Source of the DNA: Candidatus Zixiibacteriota bacterium
Lineage (GTDB): Bacteria; Zixibacteria; MSB-5A5; GN15; FEB-12
Direction: 5' to 3'
DNA: 54,968 nt
Assembly: GCA_040752815.1 (NCBI GenBank)
Contig: JBFMGC010000017.1
Location: 1 to 54,968, forward strand
In this document: positions 8,314 to 18,870 of the stretch, piece by piece
Position numbering within the stretch: the first letter of the stretch is position 1
How the letters are laid out: every line of letters begins with the position of its first letter
The notes under the pieces: model-generated
Told to the model about the DNA's origin: nothing
Databases searched by the model: none
The model's input: only the letters and a program-made list of their open reading frames with translations
Translations under genes and position numbers: made by a program

Positions 8314-8842
8314 TTTATGGTAACATTTCCTTATTCCTTTGACGGGCAAAGCGGTAGAAAAAGTGGCTACATTTATCCTGACATACAAGTTCAGGTTACA
8401 CAGTGGTGATTGAATTTTTCGTCTCCCGTAATAGCTTGGCTATTATTTGGTTAGTGCACGGGGAGGTAATTGAGTAAGGTGACCCAAGGTCAAATAAGGA
8501 ACCGGCGATGCCGAATCCTGTGAATATCAATTAGTTATAAAGATACCTACACGATTCGCACAATATGATAACAGGTTGTGCACCAAACCGGGCCTCCTCT
8601 TGGGGAAATCTCTATGTGTGGCAACACTATTCTTGTGCAACTGCCACACAAGTGGCACGTATTCTGTGCGACGGTGTGGTCAACAGCGCTCAGCCGCGCA
8701 GCTAACTTTCGATGGTTCTTTATGTTACGCGATACGGCGCGACGCTTGAGTGCGAGGGGGCGTTGGCGAATCGAGTAGTCGCGACTGGGCTCCACCGTGG
8801 CGCGACAACCAAGGACACCACACGAGACAAGGAATAAGCACT
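8314..8842. other. Long divergent intergenic region
   Basis: No supported gene. It holds the start region of the rightward DUF5686 gene and a stem-loop at 8615-8650 (arms TGTGTGGCA/TGCCACACA, 18-nt loop, no T-tract). A minus-strand frame at 8547-8795 has several Cys pairs but no start signal. I see no cobalamin riboswitch signature. Confidence 0.4.
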
Positions 8843-11257
8843 ATGATCGTCCGCCCAAACCTGCTTGCTGCAGCAATCGCGTTCCTGCTGGCGAATCTCG
8901 CTATACCGTTTGCAACCGCTAACGACACTCTGCAAAAGCCGTCCAGGCCCACGGCCACTGAGGGCGTGGTCTTTGACAGGGATACCCACCAGCCGATCCC
9001 GTTTGTGACTGTCCAGGTGACGGGGACAGAACGGTCTACGTTGACCAACGAAAACGGTCGCTACCGGATTCTTCTGGAGCCGGGCGAGAATCAACTCAGG
9101 TTCAGCCATATCGCTTACTTTTCGCAGATCGTAGATCTAACCAAGTTTGAAGGCGAGGGTGACCGTAACGTCTTTCTCCAAGCCTGCATGGTTGATGTCG
9201 GCGGGATGACTGTGTACAGCCGGGCTTATGACCCCGGCCAGGCGATTATCATCGAAGCGATCCGCCGCAAGAAGGACATTCTCTCCCGCCTGCGAGACTA
9301 CCGCTGCGACGCATACACCAAGCTGGTGGTAAACGACCTATCCAAAGAGGATAGCTCGAGGATCTGGCTGCTTACCGAGACCCAGGTGACCACGCTTTGG
9401 GAGCATCCCGACAAATACAAGGAAATCATCACGGCGCGGCGGCAGTCGGCCAATATCAAGGCCGAAAACAATCTGGTGACGGTGGGCGAGATTCTGAACT
9501 TTAACCGCAACCGGATCGACCTGGGTAGATACTCAATAGTCTCTCCCACCGCCGAGGATGCGCTTGATCATTACAATTACTACCTGATGGACACGCTGTA
9601 TATCGATTCGGTGGCGGTGTTTCGCCTCGAGATCGAGCCGAAGAATCCTCTCCGTCCGCTGTTCGAAGGGTACATCCATATCGCCGATTCCACTTACGAC
9701 GTGGTTGCTGTCGATGTCGGCTTTAGTCGGGGAGTGGAGATACCGATGTTTATCAATCCCCGGTACAGCCAGCGGTTCGCCCGGTTTCAAAACGAATTCT
9801 GGGTGCCGATCGAGATCAGGTTCAGCAGCGGCGTCAAATTCGAGGTCCCCTTGCCGGGCATTCCGAAGAAGCTCGATTTTGAGCATGTTGCATCGCTGTA
9901 CAGCTATCAGTTCGATACCGGACACCCCAGGGGGACGTTTAACGAATACGCGCTCGAGGTCGACAAGCTGGCCGATCGGTTCGACAGCCTCATCTGGTTC
10001 AAGCGGCAGACAATCCCGCTTACGTGGGAGGAACATGACGCTTACCGGCGGATCGATTCGCTCGAGCATCGTCCGAAGTCACCCGGCAAAGTTGCGCTAA
10101 GGGGAATCGGCGCCGCGGCGTTTCTGATAGCGAGTCAGCCGGACATATTCCACTTCAATCGGGTGGAGGGGTCATATCTCGGTATCGGCGGAGACACCAA
10201 CCGATTGCACGAAAGGCTGCGGCTTCGCTTGAGAACGGGGTACGCGTTCGACGCTGAGCGGTCGCAGCATCAAGTGGGAGCGACCTGGCGTCTGCACCAC
10301 AGGCGACGGCTGGATATTGGGTTTGACTACTACGACAAGGTAGTATCCCGGCCGACTGTAAATACATCGCCGAATTACAACTCTACCGTTTGGGCGCTGA
10401 TCAGTCGCTGGGATCCGCTCGATTATTACCGCTCCGAGGGATTCCGGACGTTTGTGTCAACCAAGCTTATCGATCACACGGTCATGTCGGTATCGTACCG
10501 GGACTTTACGCACTTTGCCATGCCGGTTCGATCCGAGGCCGGGTTGTTGCGCGAGGAGAGCGATGTCAGGCCGAATCCGGGAGTAATCGAGGGAACGATG
10601 CGCTCGGTAACAGTCGATCTCAGATACGATTCCCGCCACCTGTTCCGCAATAAGGGACGCGATAGTCGGCTCAATGAAGCGCAGTTTCTGGCGCTTTCTG
10701 CCGGCATGGAGTATGCGTCGCAAGAGTTCATCGACAACGACTTCGACTTCCGTCGATACCACATCGACGTGACAGTGAGACGCCGCGCGCTGGGGCTGGG
10801 GATGACATCGCTGAGCCTCTTTGGCGGGACTTCCAATGGTAAACTGCCTCCGCAACGGTACTTCATTCTGGATTTCGGCACCGGTTATCTTTACAGCGCT
10901 GCCGGATTTCCGACTCTAAGCGAGACTAATTTCGCCGGTGACCGCGCCCTGGCGATTCAGGTGACGCATGATTTCAGGCGACGGCTGTTTACGGCCAGCG
11001 GTATTCCTCTTGTAAAAGACATCCCCTTCTGGCTGAGCGTGCGCGGCGGTGTGTTCTGGACCGAGTTCCGCAATCGTGCATACGCAGGCAGTGAATCGTC
11101 ATTTCCCACAGCCGAGAAGCCGTACAGCGAGATCGGGTTCAGTGTTGGGAACCTGACGCCGTTTCTGATGCCGTTCAACCTGGCGGTCTATTTCACCTGG
11201 CAGTTGTCGGACTATGAGACGAGTGATTTCTCGTTTGATGTCGGGATGGAATTGTAA
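8843..11257 (+). CDS. DUF5686 outer-membrane protein with carboxypeptidase-regulatory-like domain
   Basis: 804 residues from the ATG at 8843, which has AAGGA upstream and starts a clear signal peptide (LLAAAIAFLLANLAIPFATA). Residues about 35-115 form a CarboxypepD_reg-like fold (GVVFDRDTHQPIPFVTVQV, then TNENGRYRI), the domain also found at the N-terminus of TonB-linked outer-membrane proteins. The rest matches the DUF5686 layout: a middle region with repeated short beta strands and a C-terminal part of alternating aromatic/polar strands ending in a hydrophobic strand (DFSFDVGMEL), which predicts an outer-membrane barrel. The substrate is unknown. Such proteins are typical of Bacteroidota and related FCB phyla. 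It is not in an operon with a recognisable partner. Confidence 0.85.
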   Translation: MIVRPNLLAAAIAFLLANLAIPFATANDTLQKPSRPTATEGVVFDRDTHQPIPFVTVQVTGTERSTLTNENGRYRILLEPGENQLRFSHIAYFSQIVDLTKFEGEGDRNVFLQACMVDVGGMTVYSRAYDPGQAIIIEAIRRKKDILSRLRDYRCDAYTKLVVNDLSKEDSSRIWLLTETQVTTLWEHPDKYKEIITARRQSANIKAENNLVTVGEILNFNRNRIDLGRYSIVSPTAEDALDHYNYYLMDTLYIDSVAVFRLEIEPKNPLRPLFEGYIHIADSTYDVVAVDVGFSRGVEIPMFINPRYSQRFARFQNEFWVPIEIRFSSGVKFEVPLPGIPKKLDFEHVASLYSYQFDTGHPRGTFNEYALEVDKLADRFDSLIWFKRQTIPLTWEEHDAYRRIDSLEHRPKSPGKVALRGIGAAAFLIASQPDIFHFNRVEGSYLGIGGDTNRLHERLRLRLRTGYAFDAERSQHQVGATWRLHHRRRLDIGFDYYDKVVSRPTVNTSPNYNSTVWALISRWDPLDYYRSEGFRTFVSTKLIDHTVMSVSYRDFTHFAMPVRSEAGLLREESDVRPNPGVIEGTMRSVTVDLRYDSRHLFRNKGRDSRLNEAQFLALSAGMEYASQEFIDNDFDFRRYHIDVTVRRRALGLGMTSLSLFGGTSNGKLPPQRYFILDFGTGYLYSAAGFPTLSETNFAGDRALAIQVTHDFRRRLFTASGIPLVKDIPFWLSVRGGVFWTEFRNRAYAGSESSFPTAEKPYSEIGFSVGNLTPFLMPFNLAVYFTWQLSDYETSDFSFDVGMEL

Positions 11258-11284
11258 GGAGAGTAGGCAGAAAGTCAATCCTCC

Positions 11285-11548
11285 GTGATAGCGACCTCGT
11301 GGCTGACCTTTTACGTTTTCTTGGGAATTCGACTCATGCCGGCGTGGGGCGATACCATACCGTTCTTTAACCTCCATCTTGGCGCAGGGGCGGAGATGTA
11401 CTTCCTAGTTGACAGAGGAGCTCCGGCCATAGGAGTCAACTTCACCGCGCTAGCGGGCCTCCTTTACGTACTTAGAGCGCGGCGTCGACTCGATATGGAA
11501 ACGCCATATGTGAGTACACCAATGACCGAAACCGAGGCGATAAAATGA
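11285..11548 (+). CDS. Possible small hydrophobic protein
   Basis: 87 residues if it starts at GTG 11285, or 70 from the ATG at 11336. It has two hydrophobic stretches (start to about 20; about 47-62) and a short polar tail. No good ribosome site is visible and no family is recognised. It follows the DUF5686 gene by 27 nt on the same strand, so it could be a small partner or a decayed remnant of a beta-barrel gene. Weak call. Confidence 0.3.
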   Translation: MIATSWLTFYVFLGIRLMPAWGDTIPFFNLHLGAGAEMYFLVDRGAPAIGVNFTALAGLLYVLRARRRLDMETPYVSTPMTETEAIK

Positions 11549-11569
11549 GTTGGGAATCGCGCTGGCTGA

Positions 11570-11998
11570 TCAGGTTATTTCAATGAGTTCAATCTCGAAT
11601 ACCAGCGTCTTGCCCGCCAACGGGTGGTTGGCGTCGAGCGTAACATTGTCGCCGTCGATACGCGTTACGCGCACGTTGACTGGCCGCCCCTGATCGTCCT
11701 CGGTCTGCAGCTGCTGGCCGACCCGGGGGACAATGTCTCTGGGAAACTGCTGCTTCTTGACGATGGTCAGGAGACGATCATGGTAGGCGCCGTAGGCGTC
11801 GCCGGGGGTGACCTCGACCGTTATCGATTCACCCGGGGTCATGCCACGCACGCCGTTCTCGAAGCCCGGTATTAGCTGCCTGGCGCCGAGAGTGAACTCG
11901 AGCGGTTCGCGATCGCGCGACGAATCGAATACTTCGCCGGACTTGAACTTTCCAGTGTAGTGGACCTTGACGGTATCGCCGTTCTTGGCTGGCGGCAT
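11570..11998 (-). CDS. FKBP-type peptidyl-prolyl isomerase, SlyD-like
   Basis: 142 residues from the ATG at 11998 (AAGGA 8 nt upstream). The N-terminus holds the FKBP signature (VKVHYTGKFKSGEVFDSS, then PLEFTLGARQLIPGFE), followed by an inserted flap domain (about 65-120) and a return to the FKBP core ending LVFEIELIEI. This is the SlyD arrangement: a proline isomerase with a chaperone insert. SlyD's metal-binding His/Cys-rich tail is missing. No signal peptide, so it is probably cytoplasmic. It lies 61 nt downstream of ahcY on the same strand and may be read from that operon. Confidence 0.92.
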   Translation of the reverse strand: MPPAKNGDTVKVHYTGKFKSGEVFDSSRDREPLEFTLGARQLIPGFENGVRGMTPGESITVEVTPGDAYGAYHDRLLTIVKKQQFPRDIVPRVGQQLQTEDDQGRPVNVRVTRIDGDNVTLDANHPLAGKTLVFEIELIEIT

Positions 11999-12059
11999 GG
12001 TATGATCCTTTTGGGTTTTCATTCTGATGTTTCTCAGCAGGCGAAGACCAAGGTCTGTG

Positions 12060-13319
<1,260 letters not shown>

Positions 13320-13321
13320 AC

Positions 13322-14485
13322 TTATGCTTCCTTTGCCAGCGTGCCGGCCAAATCGGTGTTTTCCCAGGTAAACTGTTTTTCGTGGCGGCCGAAATGCCCG
13401 TAGGCGGCAGTCAGGCGGAATTTTGGCTCGAGCAGTTCCAGGGTTTTGATAATGCCCTTCGGCGTCAGGTCAAAATGCTTGCGGATGAGTTGGGCTATGC
13501 GGGATTCAGGTACCCGATGCGTACCGTCGCAGAACACCATCAGCGAAACCGGTTTGGCCACGCCGATCGCGTACGCAACCTGGAGAGTACACTTGTCGGC
13601 TAGTCCTGAGGCCACCACGTTCTTGGCGATATAGCGCGCCATGTACGAGGCCGAGCGGTCCACCTTGGTGGCATCCTTGCCCGAAAACGCGCCGCCGCCG
13701 TGCGAAGCCATACCGCCATAGGTGTCGACTATGATCTTTCGCCCGGTCAGGCCGACATCGGAGATCGGCCCGCCGGTGACGAATTTGCCGGTCGGGTTGA
13801 CGTAGTACTTGGTCTTGTTGTCCAGCATCCCCTTGGGAATTACCGGAAGAACCACCTTCTCGATTATCTGTTCCCGAGCCTGATTGGTAATGGACTTTCC
13901 GGAACGGTCGAGGATGTCCTCGGAATGCTGGGCCGAAACTACCACCGCCTCGACCCGGCTTGGTACACAATCCTTATACTCGACGGTTACCTGGGCTTTA
14001 CCGTCGGGGCCGAGAAACGGCAGTATCTGCTTCTTTCGAACCGTGGCCAACTGCCGGGTAAGGCCGTGGGCCAGCATGATAGGCATGGGCATCAGCTCTT
14101 TGGTTTCGCGGCAGGCATAGCCGGTCATCAGGCCCTGGTCGCCGGCGCCGCCGCGATCCACGCCCTGCTTGATATCGGGAGATTGCTTCCCGATAGCATT
14201 GAGAATAGCGCAGGTGTCGAAAGTAAACCCGTACTCACGGCGGTCGTACCCGACGTCCTTGATCACGCCGCGCACCAGGCTGTCCGGATCGACATAGCTG
14301 GTGGTGGTTATCTCTCCGCCGACAATGACCAGTCGCCCGGTTACGAATGTCTCGCAAGCGACCCGACAACGTCTGTCCTCGGCGAGAATGCTATCGAGAA
14401 AAGCATCCGAGATCTGGTCGGCCAGTTTGTCCGGATGTCCTTCGGTTACCGATTCCGACGTAAACAGGAAATTCCCTCTCGACAT
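13322..14485 (-). CDS. metK: S-adenosylmethionine synthetase
   Basis: 387 residues from the ATG at 14485, with AGAAAGGA just upstream; a longer frame from 14533 has no support. It forms SAM from methionine and ATP. Family signatures are all present: [20 protein letters not shown] at the N-terminus (His, Asp for ATP/Mg), [12 protein letters not shown] in the middle, and the phosphate-binding loop [17 protein letters not shown] toward the C-terminus. Length is normal. It is the first half of a metK-ahcY unit and lies 49 nt after the nucleotidyltransferase gene on the same strand. Confidence 0.97.
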   Translation of the reverse strand: MSRGNFLFTSESVTEGHPDKLADQISDAFLDSILAEDRRCRVACETFVTGRLVIVGGEITTTSYVDPDSLVRGVIKDVGYDRREYGFTFDTCAILNAIGKQSPDIKQGVDRGGAGDQGLMTGYACRETKELMPMPIMLAHGLTRQLATVRKKQILPFLGPDGKAQVTVEYKDCVPSRVEAVVVSAQHSEDILDRSGKSITNQAREQIIEKVVLPVIPKGMLDNKTKYYVNPTGKFVTGGPISDVGLTGRKIIVDTYGGMASHGGGAFSGKDATKVDRSASYMARYIAKNVVASGLADKCTLQVAYAIGVAKPVSLMVFCDGTHRVPESRIAQLIRKHFDLTPKGIIKTLELLEPKFRLTAAYGHFGRHEKQFTWENTDLAGTLAKEA

Positions 14486-14534
14486 GTCCTTTCTCCTATG
14501 TGATAAAGACCTGCTCGGATTTGTGCGTCCCATG

Positions 14535-15509
14535 TCAGCCAGCTTCGACCTCCGAGGAATCCCCCAAGTTGACGGTCATCCGTCCCCCCCTGATTTTGAC
14601 CTCATTGCCGATCAATGATTCTCTGAGTTCGGTGTCTTCGATCATGCAGTTGCGGCCGATGATCGAATCCTCAATTCGTGAGTTACGAACCACCGTGCCT
14701 TCGGAAATCGATACCGACGGGCCGATCTCGGAATTGACGATCTGTGCTTTGGAGTGAATAAATACCGGGGCCTTGACAGTTGAGCCGGCAATCGTGCGGT
14801 TCTGGGCGAATTCGGCCACCAGGTGGCGGTTGGTCGACAACATAGTTTCTTTTTTGCCGCAGTCAAACCACTCGCGAACCTCATGAGGAACCATGACGGC
14901 ACCGCGATCAAGGAGCATCTGTAGGGCGTCCGTGAATTGAATCTCACCGCGGGTCATCCGACCCGATTCGACATGGCTCCCCAATACGTCGCGTATTGGC
15001 ACGACATCCCTGAAGTAGTAAAGCCCGATAAGCGCCAGGTTGCTTTCCGGATGTTCCGGCTTTTCGACCAGCTTTGTCACTCGACCATCTTTTATCGTCA
15101 CCACACCGAAGCGCTGGGGATCGTCGACCGGCAGCACACCAAGTACACTGTCGCCGGCGTTTACGAAGCGGGTGAGGTCGCAACATACGATCGTATCGCC
15201 AAGTAAGATGAGCACGTCGCCACCAGAAATGCCACGGATAGCCATGTGGAGAGCGTAGCCGAGGCCCAGCAGTTTGTCCTGCTCGACAAAGGTGGCCTTG
15301 AAAGAGTAGTTACTCTCCACGTACTCCCGGATTCTTTCTCCCATGTAACCGATTACAAAAATCACTTCCTCAGGGTGGAGCTTGACAATCGGATCAAGCA
15401 GATGGGCAATGATCGGCTTTCCGCCCACCTCCAATAGCGGCTTGGGCTGGGAATAGGTGTGCGGCCTCAGACGGGTGCCCGATCCGGCAACCGGAATGAC
15501 AACTCTCAT
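14535..15509 (-). CDS. Sugar-1-phosphate nucleotidyltransferase with beta-helix tail
   Basis: 324 residues from ATG 15509 (GGAG upstream). The N-terminal Rossmann-like domain starts [18 protein letters not shown] with the downstream [14 protein letters not shown], the signature of enzymes that join NTP and a sugar phosphate into an NDP-sugar. The substrate-pocket segment GLGYALHMA and LLGDTI (catalytic Asp) are visible. From about residue 240 on, hexapeptide-like repeats ([26 protein letters not shown]) predict a left-handed beta-helix, as in GlmU/RmlA-like proteins. The precise sugar and nucleotide cannot be read from sequence; dTDP-glucose or UDP-glucose type. It heads the minus-strand run into metK-ahcY. 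Confidence 0.88.
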   Translation of the reverse strand: MRVVIPVAGSGTRLRPHTYSQPKPLLEVGGKPIIAHLLDPIVKLHPEEVIFVIGYMGERIREYVESNYSFKATFVEQDKLLGLGYALHMAIRGISGGDVLILLGDTIVCCDLTRFVNAGDSVLGVLPVDDPQRFGVVTIKDGRVTKLVEKPEHPESNLALIGLYYFRDVVPIRDVLGSHVESGRMTRGEIQFTDALQMLLDRGAVMVPHEVREWFDCGKKETMLSTNRHLVAEFAQNRTIAGSTVKAPVFIHSKAQIVNSEIGPSVSISEGTVVRNSRIEDSIIGRNCMIEDTELRESLIGNEVKIRGGRMTVNLGDSSEVEAG

Positions 15510-15673
15510 GCCTGCTCCGACGTCATAGACGGTCAAGTTACCCAATCACGCCCTGACTGACAAGAGCCAATGTGGACGAGCGAGCAAGCCGAGACGGGGC
15601 CGTGTTGTATTTCGAGACCTTCGCAGGTTGCTTTACTTGCGTCGTTACTCCCAGCGGCAAACCCGACTTTTGC

Positions 15674-16714
15674 CTATTTCGAGACAATGTCCGCCGCCTC
15701 GAGCGGCAGCAGATCCCTTTGAAAACCCTCAGGTCTGAAGAAATTTGGCCGGGGCGCGGCGAAATCACAAAGACCTACCGCAGCCTGCGTTATACGGGCA
15801 GGATGGGAAAACTGCCAGGCTACCGGTACCAGTTGGCCCGGCAGCCAGGTGGTGGTGGCAGGCTGGGGTGAAAAGGTCAGAAGAGTCGATCCCAGCTCCT
15901 CCGAATCGACCCGCAGGTAGATTTGAACGGAGTCTGTCAGACTCTGGTGCGGAAGAAAATAGAACTCGGCCCGGCAGGTTGCGGAATCTTTTTGTGCCAC
16001 GCGAGCGGCAATTAGATCGATACCCAGCGCCGGAAAACTCTTGAGTTTGCCGAGTTCGGCAATCTCGCCCAGCCCGGCCAGAGCGAGCAGCCCCCGGTCG
16101 GCTCGCGGCAACTGGCTTGTGGCCTCCGGGGCAAGCGCTCCGGCCGCGGCCAGTTGCTTCTGGACCCGCGGGATCAGCGCCGTTGTGAAGAACTGCTGGT
16201 TAAGCGTATCGCGAAATAGGAAATAACGCGCCGCCGTAAGTACGTCGCCGAGGGAGTAATTGCCCCTGGACAAGTGGGTCAGATCGACATTTCGGTCATT
16301 GGTAGCGGCCGACCAGCATCCGTAGAGTGCGGCCTGACGCCTGCGGAGAGTGTCCTCGGGTCGACCAAAGGAACTGAGCTGGTAGTACTCGGCCGCCCGT
16401 GAGAACGATGGCGGACCCAGGCCTGCGAGAGAATCGGCCAGGATTTCGAACCAGTTGCCTAGGCGGTCGATTACCTTCTTCCATTCGACATTGTCGAGCA
16501 GTTCGGAGTGCTGGGTGTAGAGGTCGCCGAACGCCTCGGTGATGGCAGCGCTGCCGGTCATCTCGCCACTCTCGATGCGGTCGATTATGACAACAGCTTG
16601 GGCGGGGAATTGATCGGGGTTTTGGTCAGTGTTGTAGACGGCCTGAGTTTTCTCCCGGCTGCAGCTAATGCACAGAACCGCCAGAACAGGAACAAACACC
16701 CTTGTTGATACCAT
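15674..16714 (-). CDS. Putative lipoprotein, last gene of the five-gene membrane cluster
   Basis: 346 residues from ATG 16714; a TTG at 16723 is possible. The N-terminus is a short signal peptide ending LCISCSREK, a fair lipobox with Cys at about residue 18. The mature part is mostly helical to about residue 235 and then beta-rich, with paired strands (AEFYFLPHQSLTDSVQIYLRV) and a final SHPARITQAAVGLCDF. No known domain recognised. It starts 26 nt after the stop of the upstream membrane-protein gene on the same strand, so it is probably the periplasm-facing member of that operon. Confidence 0.7.
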   Translation of the reverse strand: MVSTRVFVPVLAVLCISCSREKTQAVYNTDQNPDQFPAQAVVIIDRIESGEMTGSAAITEAFGDLYTQHSELLDNVEWKKVIDRLGNWFEILADSLAGLGPPSFSRAAEYYQLSSFGRPEDTLRRRQAALYGCWSAATNDRNVDLTHLSRGNYSLGDVLTAARYFLFRDTLNQQFFTTALIPRVQKQLAAAGALAPEATSQLPRADRGLLALAGLGEIAELGKLKSFPALGIDLIAARVAQKDSATCRAEFYFLPHQSLTDSVQIYLRVDSEELGSTLLTFSPQPATTTWLPGQLVPVAWQFSHPARITQAAVGLCDFAAPRPNFFRPEGFQRDLLPLEAADIVSK

Positions 16715-16740
16715 GACCGACAACCATCAATCGCTGTGCA

Positions 16741-17367
16741 CTATAGAAACGATCCGATCCAGTCTTCAATCAAGAAATGCACCCGGCCGATCAGCAGCGA
16801 CACCCGGCCCATCACCGTGTATCCGAAATGCGCGCCGAAGGAAATCATGATGAACCAAATGCCCAGTTTGGCGGCCGCTCCGAGAGTGCCGATGTGCTCT
16901 TTCGAAAAATAGAAGTAGATCAGAGTAGATAAAACTCCAAGAACGACTATTACCGAAAGCAGGGTTGCGCCGAAACCATCGCCACCGTCAAGGGGAAGCA
17001 TCGTGTCCTGCATCTGCGGCAGCACGCGACCATGAAGCTCTGAAATCAGGAAGATCCCAGCGGTGGTGCCCATGACAAATGCCAGCGAAGTTCGCGACAC
17101 CCAGGACCACTTGCCGGACAGGCGACTGAACATGAGAACACCTAAAACGCCGGGGACGAATTTCCACCACTCGCCGCCGAGCATCGGATTCCACAACTGC
17201 TGGACGATAATAGTGTCCCAGATCAGGCCGACCTGATAGCCGGCGGTGAGGCCCGCGAAAATGTGTTCTGCAACGCGATAGACCGGGTTGTCGCGGTACA
17301 TGAACGAAAAGAGCGCCAGCGTGACCAGCGCCACCAGCCAGACCTGGAACAGCTCCCAGCCGCTCAT
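16741..17367 (-). CDS. Multi-pass membrane protein of unknown function
   Basis: 208 residues with five to six predicted membrane helices: about 8-24, 33-55, 68-80, 93-108, 135-152 and 165-190. Conserved-looking polar spots inside or next to helices include YRVAEHIFAGLTAGYQ and FGAHFGYTVMGRV. I do not recognise the family. Its ATG overlaps the stop of the previous gene by 4 nt (17364-17367), which indicates translational coupling. Fourth gene of the 19749-15674 cluster. A channel, energy-coupling or complex-assembly role would be a guess. Confidence 0.75.
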   Translation of the reverse strand: MSGWELFQVWLVALVTLALFSFMYRDNPVYRVAEHIFAGLTAGYQVGLIWDTIIVQQLWNPMLGGEWWKFVPGVLGVLMFSRLSGKWSWVSRTSLAFVMGTTAGIFLISELHGRVLPQMQDTMLPLDGGDGFGATLLSVIVVLGVLSTLIYFYFSKEHIGTLGAAAKLGIWFIMISFGAHFGYTVMGRVSLLIGRVHFLIEDWIGSFL

Positions 17368-18200
17368 GCCGCCCGCCGTTTCGACTGCGAACGTCCCACC
17401 CAGTAACCGACGTTGCCGAGCACTACCAGTCCGATTATCACCAGATGCACCAACGACTGGGACTGCATCCCCACCGTGGCGTCGGCTTCGATCTCGATTA
17501 GCTTCTCATATTCGGCCGCGCCGCGCATCCCGCCGAGCAACCCGACAAACTGGCCCGACGCCACATAGGCGTAGAATTTGGGCGCCATGACCGCGGTTCC
17601 GCCGCAGCCGATCGGCACCCCGTACTGGGCGTTGACAATCGAAACCCAATAGTCGGCGGTGGCGTTGTCGGCGATCTCGAAGATGAACGAGATGTCCGAG
17701 TAGTTTTTGACCGAGTCCATCAGCGGCAGTTGCGCGAGCGGCGTGCCGCTGTTGTCGGTGGGGAAGATCGATTCGATCGATTGCCCCATTCCGGACAGCA
17801 CCGCCACGTAGCCGTACTTATAGCCCAAGTTGACAAAGTCGACACCGTACGTCTTACCGTACTGGTCGCCCATCATGCGGGTGATGCGCTCGGCCATCGA
17901 CGGCCCCCCGTACGGGATGTTGCTTAGCGTGATGACCTTGCAGTTCTTCCTGAACATATGGTGCAATGCGGCGATAGCGATCGGCTCGCACTCGGCGATG
18001 GTGGTCGGATAATAATCGTACACGACCATCACGTTGCAGCCGTCCGGCAGGGCCTCGACAGCATCAAAGAGTGACCGGGCTTCCGGGGTTATGACAATAG
18101 GAAGTGGGGTCGGCAGGAGAAAGGGGAGTATGACCGCAGCCGCCACGGTGAGGTAGATCCAGCGACGGTCGAGCTGATCCATTTTCTGCCAGAAAGACAT
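17364..18200 (-). CDS. Bitopic membrane protein with large extracytoplasmic or soluble domain
   Basis: 278 residues. One membrane helix near the N-terminus (RWIYLTVAAAVILPFLLP) and one near the C-terminus (LVHLVIIGLVVLGNVGYWVG) flank a globular alpha/beta domain of about 190 residues. That domain starts with a strand-turn pattern (CNVMVVYDYYPTTIAECEP) and includes NIPYGGPSMAERI, LGYKYGYVAVLSG and GCGGTAVMAPKFY. The pattern suggests a Rossmann-like or periplasmic-binding-like fold, but I cannot name a family. It follows the upstream gene by 3 nt and overlaps the next by 4 nt. Third gene of the cluster. Confidence 0.75.
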   Translation of the reverse strand: MSFWQKMDQLDRRWIYLTVAAAVILPFLLPTPLPIVITPEARSLFDAVEALPDGCNVMVVYDYYPTTIAECEPIAIAALHHMFRKNCKVITLSNIPYGGPSMAERITRMMGDQYGKTYGVDFVNLGYKYGYVAVLSGMGQSIESIFPTDNSGTPLAQLPLMDSVKNYSDISFIFEIADNATADYWVSIVNAQYGVPIGCGGTAVMAPKFYAYVASGQFVGLLGGMRGAAEYEKLIEIEADATVGMQSQSLVHLVIIGLVVLGNVGYWVGRSQSKRRAA

Positions 18201-18203
18201 CGC

Positions 18204-18863
18204 TCAGCTCTTCCCCATGTAAGTTCGTTCGATACCGAGAATCAGGCGCAGGGACATCGAAGCCGCCCCAAGCGCGGCGCCAATGATAATGCCCCGTTGG
18301 ACCGCCATGTTGGCGCCGTTCATAACATAGGTATTCAGCCACTGCGGCACATCCCCCGGCAACAACTCGAGGAAGGCCTCGCCCATAGGGACACGCCAGA
18401 GCATGATGAGAATAGCAGTGAGCAGAAGCAGGGTGGCTTCCGGGTTACGCGCCCGAAAGGCGCGATACGCTGCCGACGCGATATAAAACGCCAGCGTTGC
18501 GAACATGGTGGCCATCATGGGCGACTGGAGATTGTTAAACAGCCAGTCATAGAGTGATCCATCGCCCCGACCGAAACCTGACCACCACCTGCCGGGAAGA
18601 ACCGCCGGGATTGCCATCGCAAAGACGGCAATCAGAGTAAGAATCTTGTACCGCCAGCCTTCCTTGCGGCGCTCCACGGCAAGCCAGTTCACGCGCACAA
18701 TCGAGACCACTCCGAGAAGCAGCGTGAACCCGCCCACGATTGTCAGCCAGACGGTGAATTCCTGACGAAGGCTCCCGATCAGCGAATCGGCGCGGAAGAA
18801 GAACGCCACCACCATGACAAAGCCGGCGACAAACGCGGTGACTATCGGGAGAGTTGTCCTCAT
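18204..18863 (-). CDS. Multi-pass membrane protein of unknown function
   Basis: 219 residues from ATG 18863; a TTG at 18884 would overlap the upstream gene. About six hydrophobic helices are visible (residues about 5-22, 38-55, 73-88, 113-130, 140-160, 185-205). A distinctive polar segment PGRWWSGFGRGDGSLYDWLF lies between helices 3 and 4. Not recognised. Second gene of the five-gene cluster, 7 nt after the DUF6754-like gene with ATG start and 3 nt before the next. Confidence 0.72.
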   Translation of the reverse strand: MRTTLPIVTAFVAGFVMVVAFFFRADSLIGSLRQEFTVWLTIVGGFTLLLGVVSIVRVNWLAVERRKEGWRYKILTLIAVFAMAIPAVLPGRWWSGFGRGDGSLYDWLFNNLQSPMMATMFATLAFYIASAAYRAFRARNPEATLLLLTAILIMLWRVPMGEAFLELLPGDVPQWLNTYVMNGANMAVQRGIIIGAALGAASMSLRLILGIERTYMGKS

Positions 18864-18870
18864 CGTGAAA

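Noticed and set aside
8124-8330. Cobalamin riboswitch upstream of the B12-dependent reductase
   Set aside because: I looked for the B12-box core and peripheral hairpins on the minus strand and did not see them. The palindromes fit NrdR better.
8547-8795. Minus-strand frame with two CxxC-like pairs before the DUF5686 gene
   Set aside because: Weak start and overlap with the neighbouring frame. The Cys pairs arise from the TGTGTGGCA/TGCCACACA dyad, so they are probably a coincidence.
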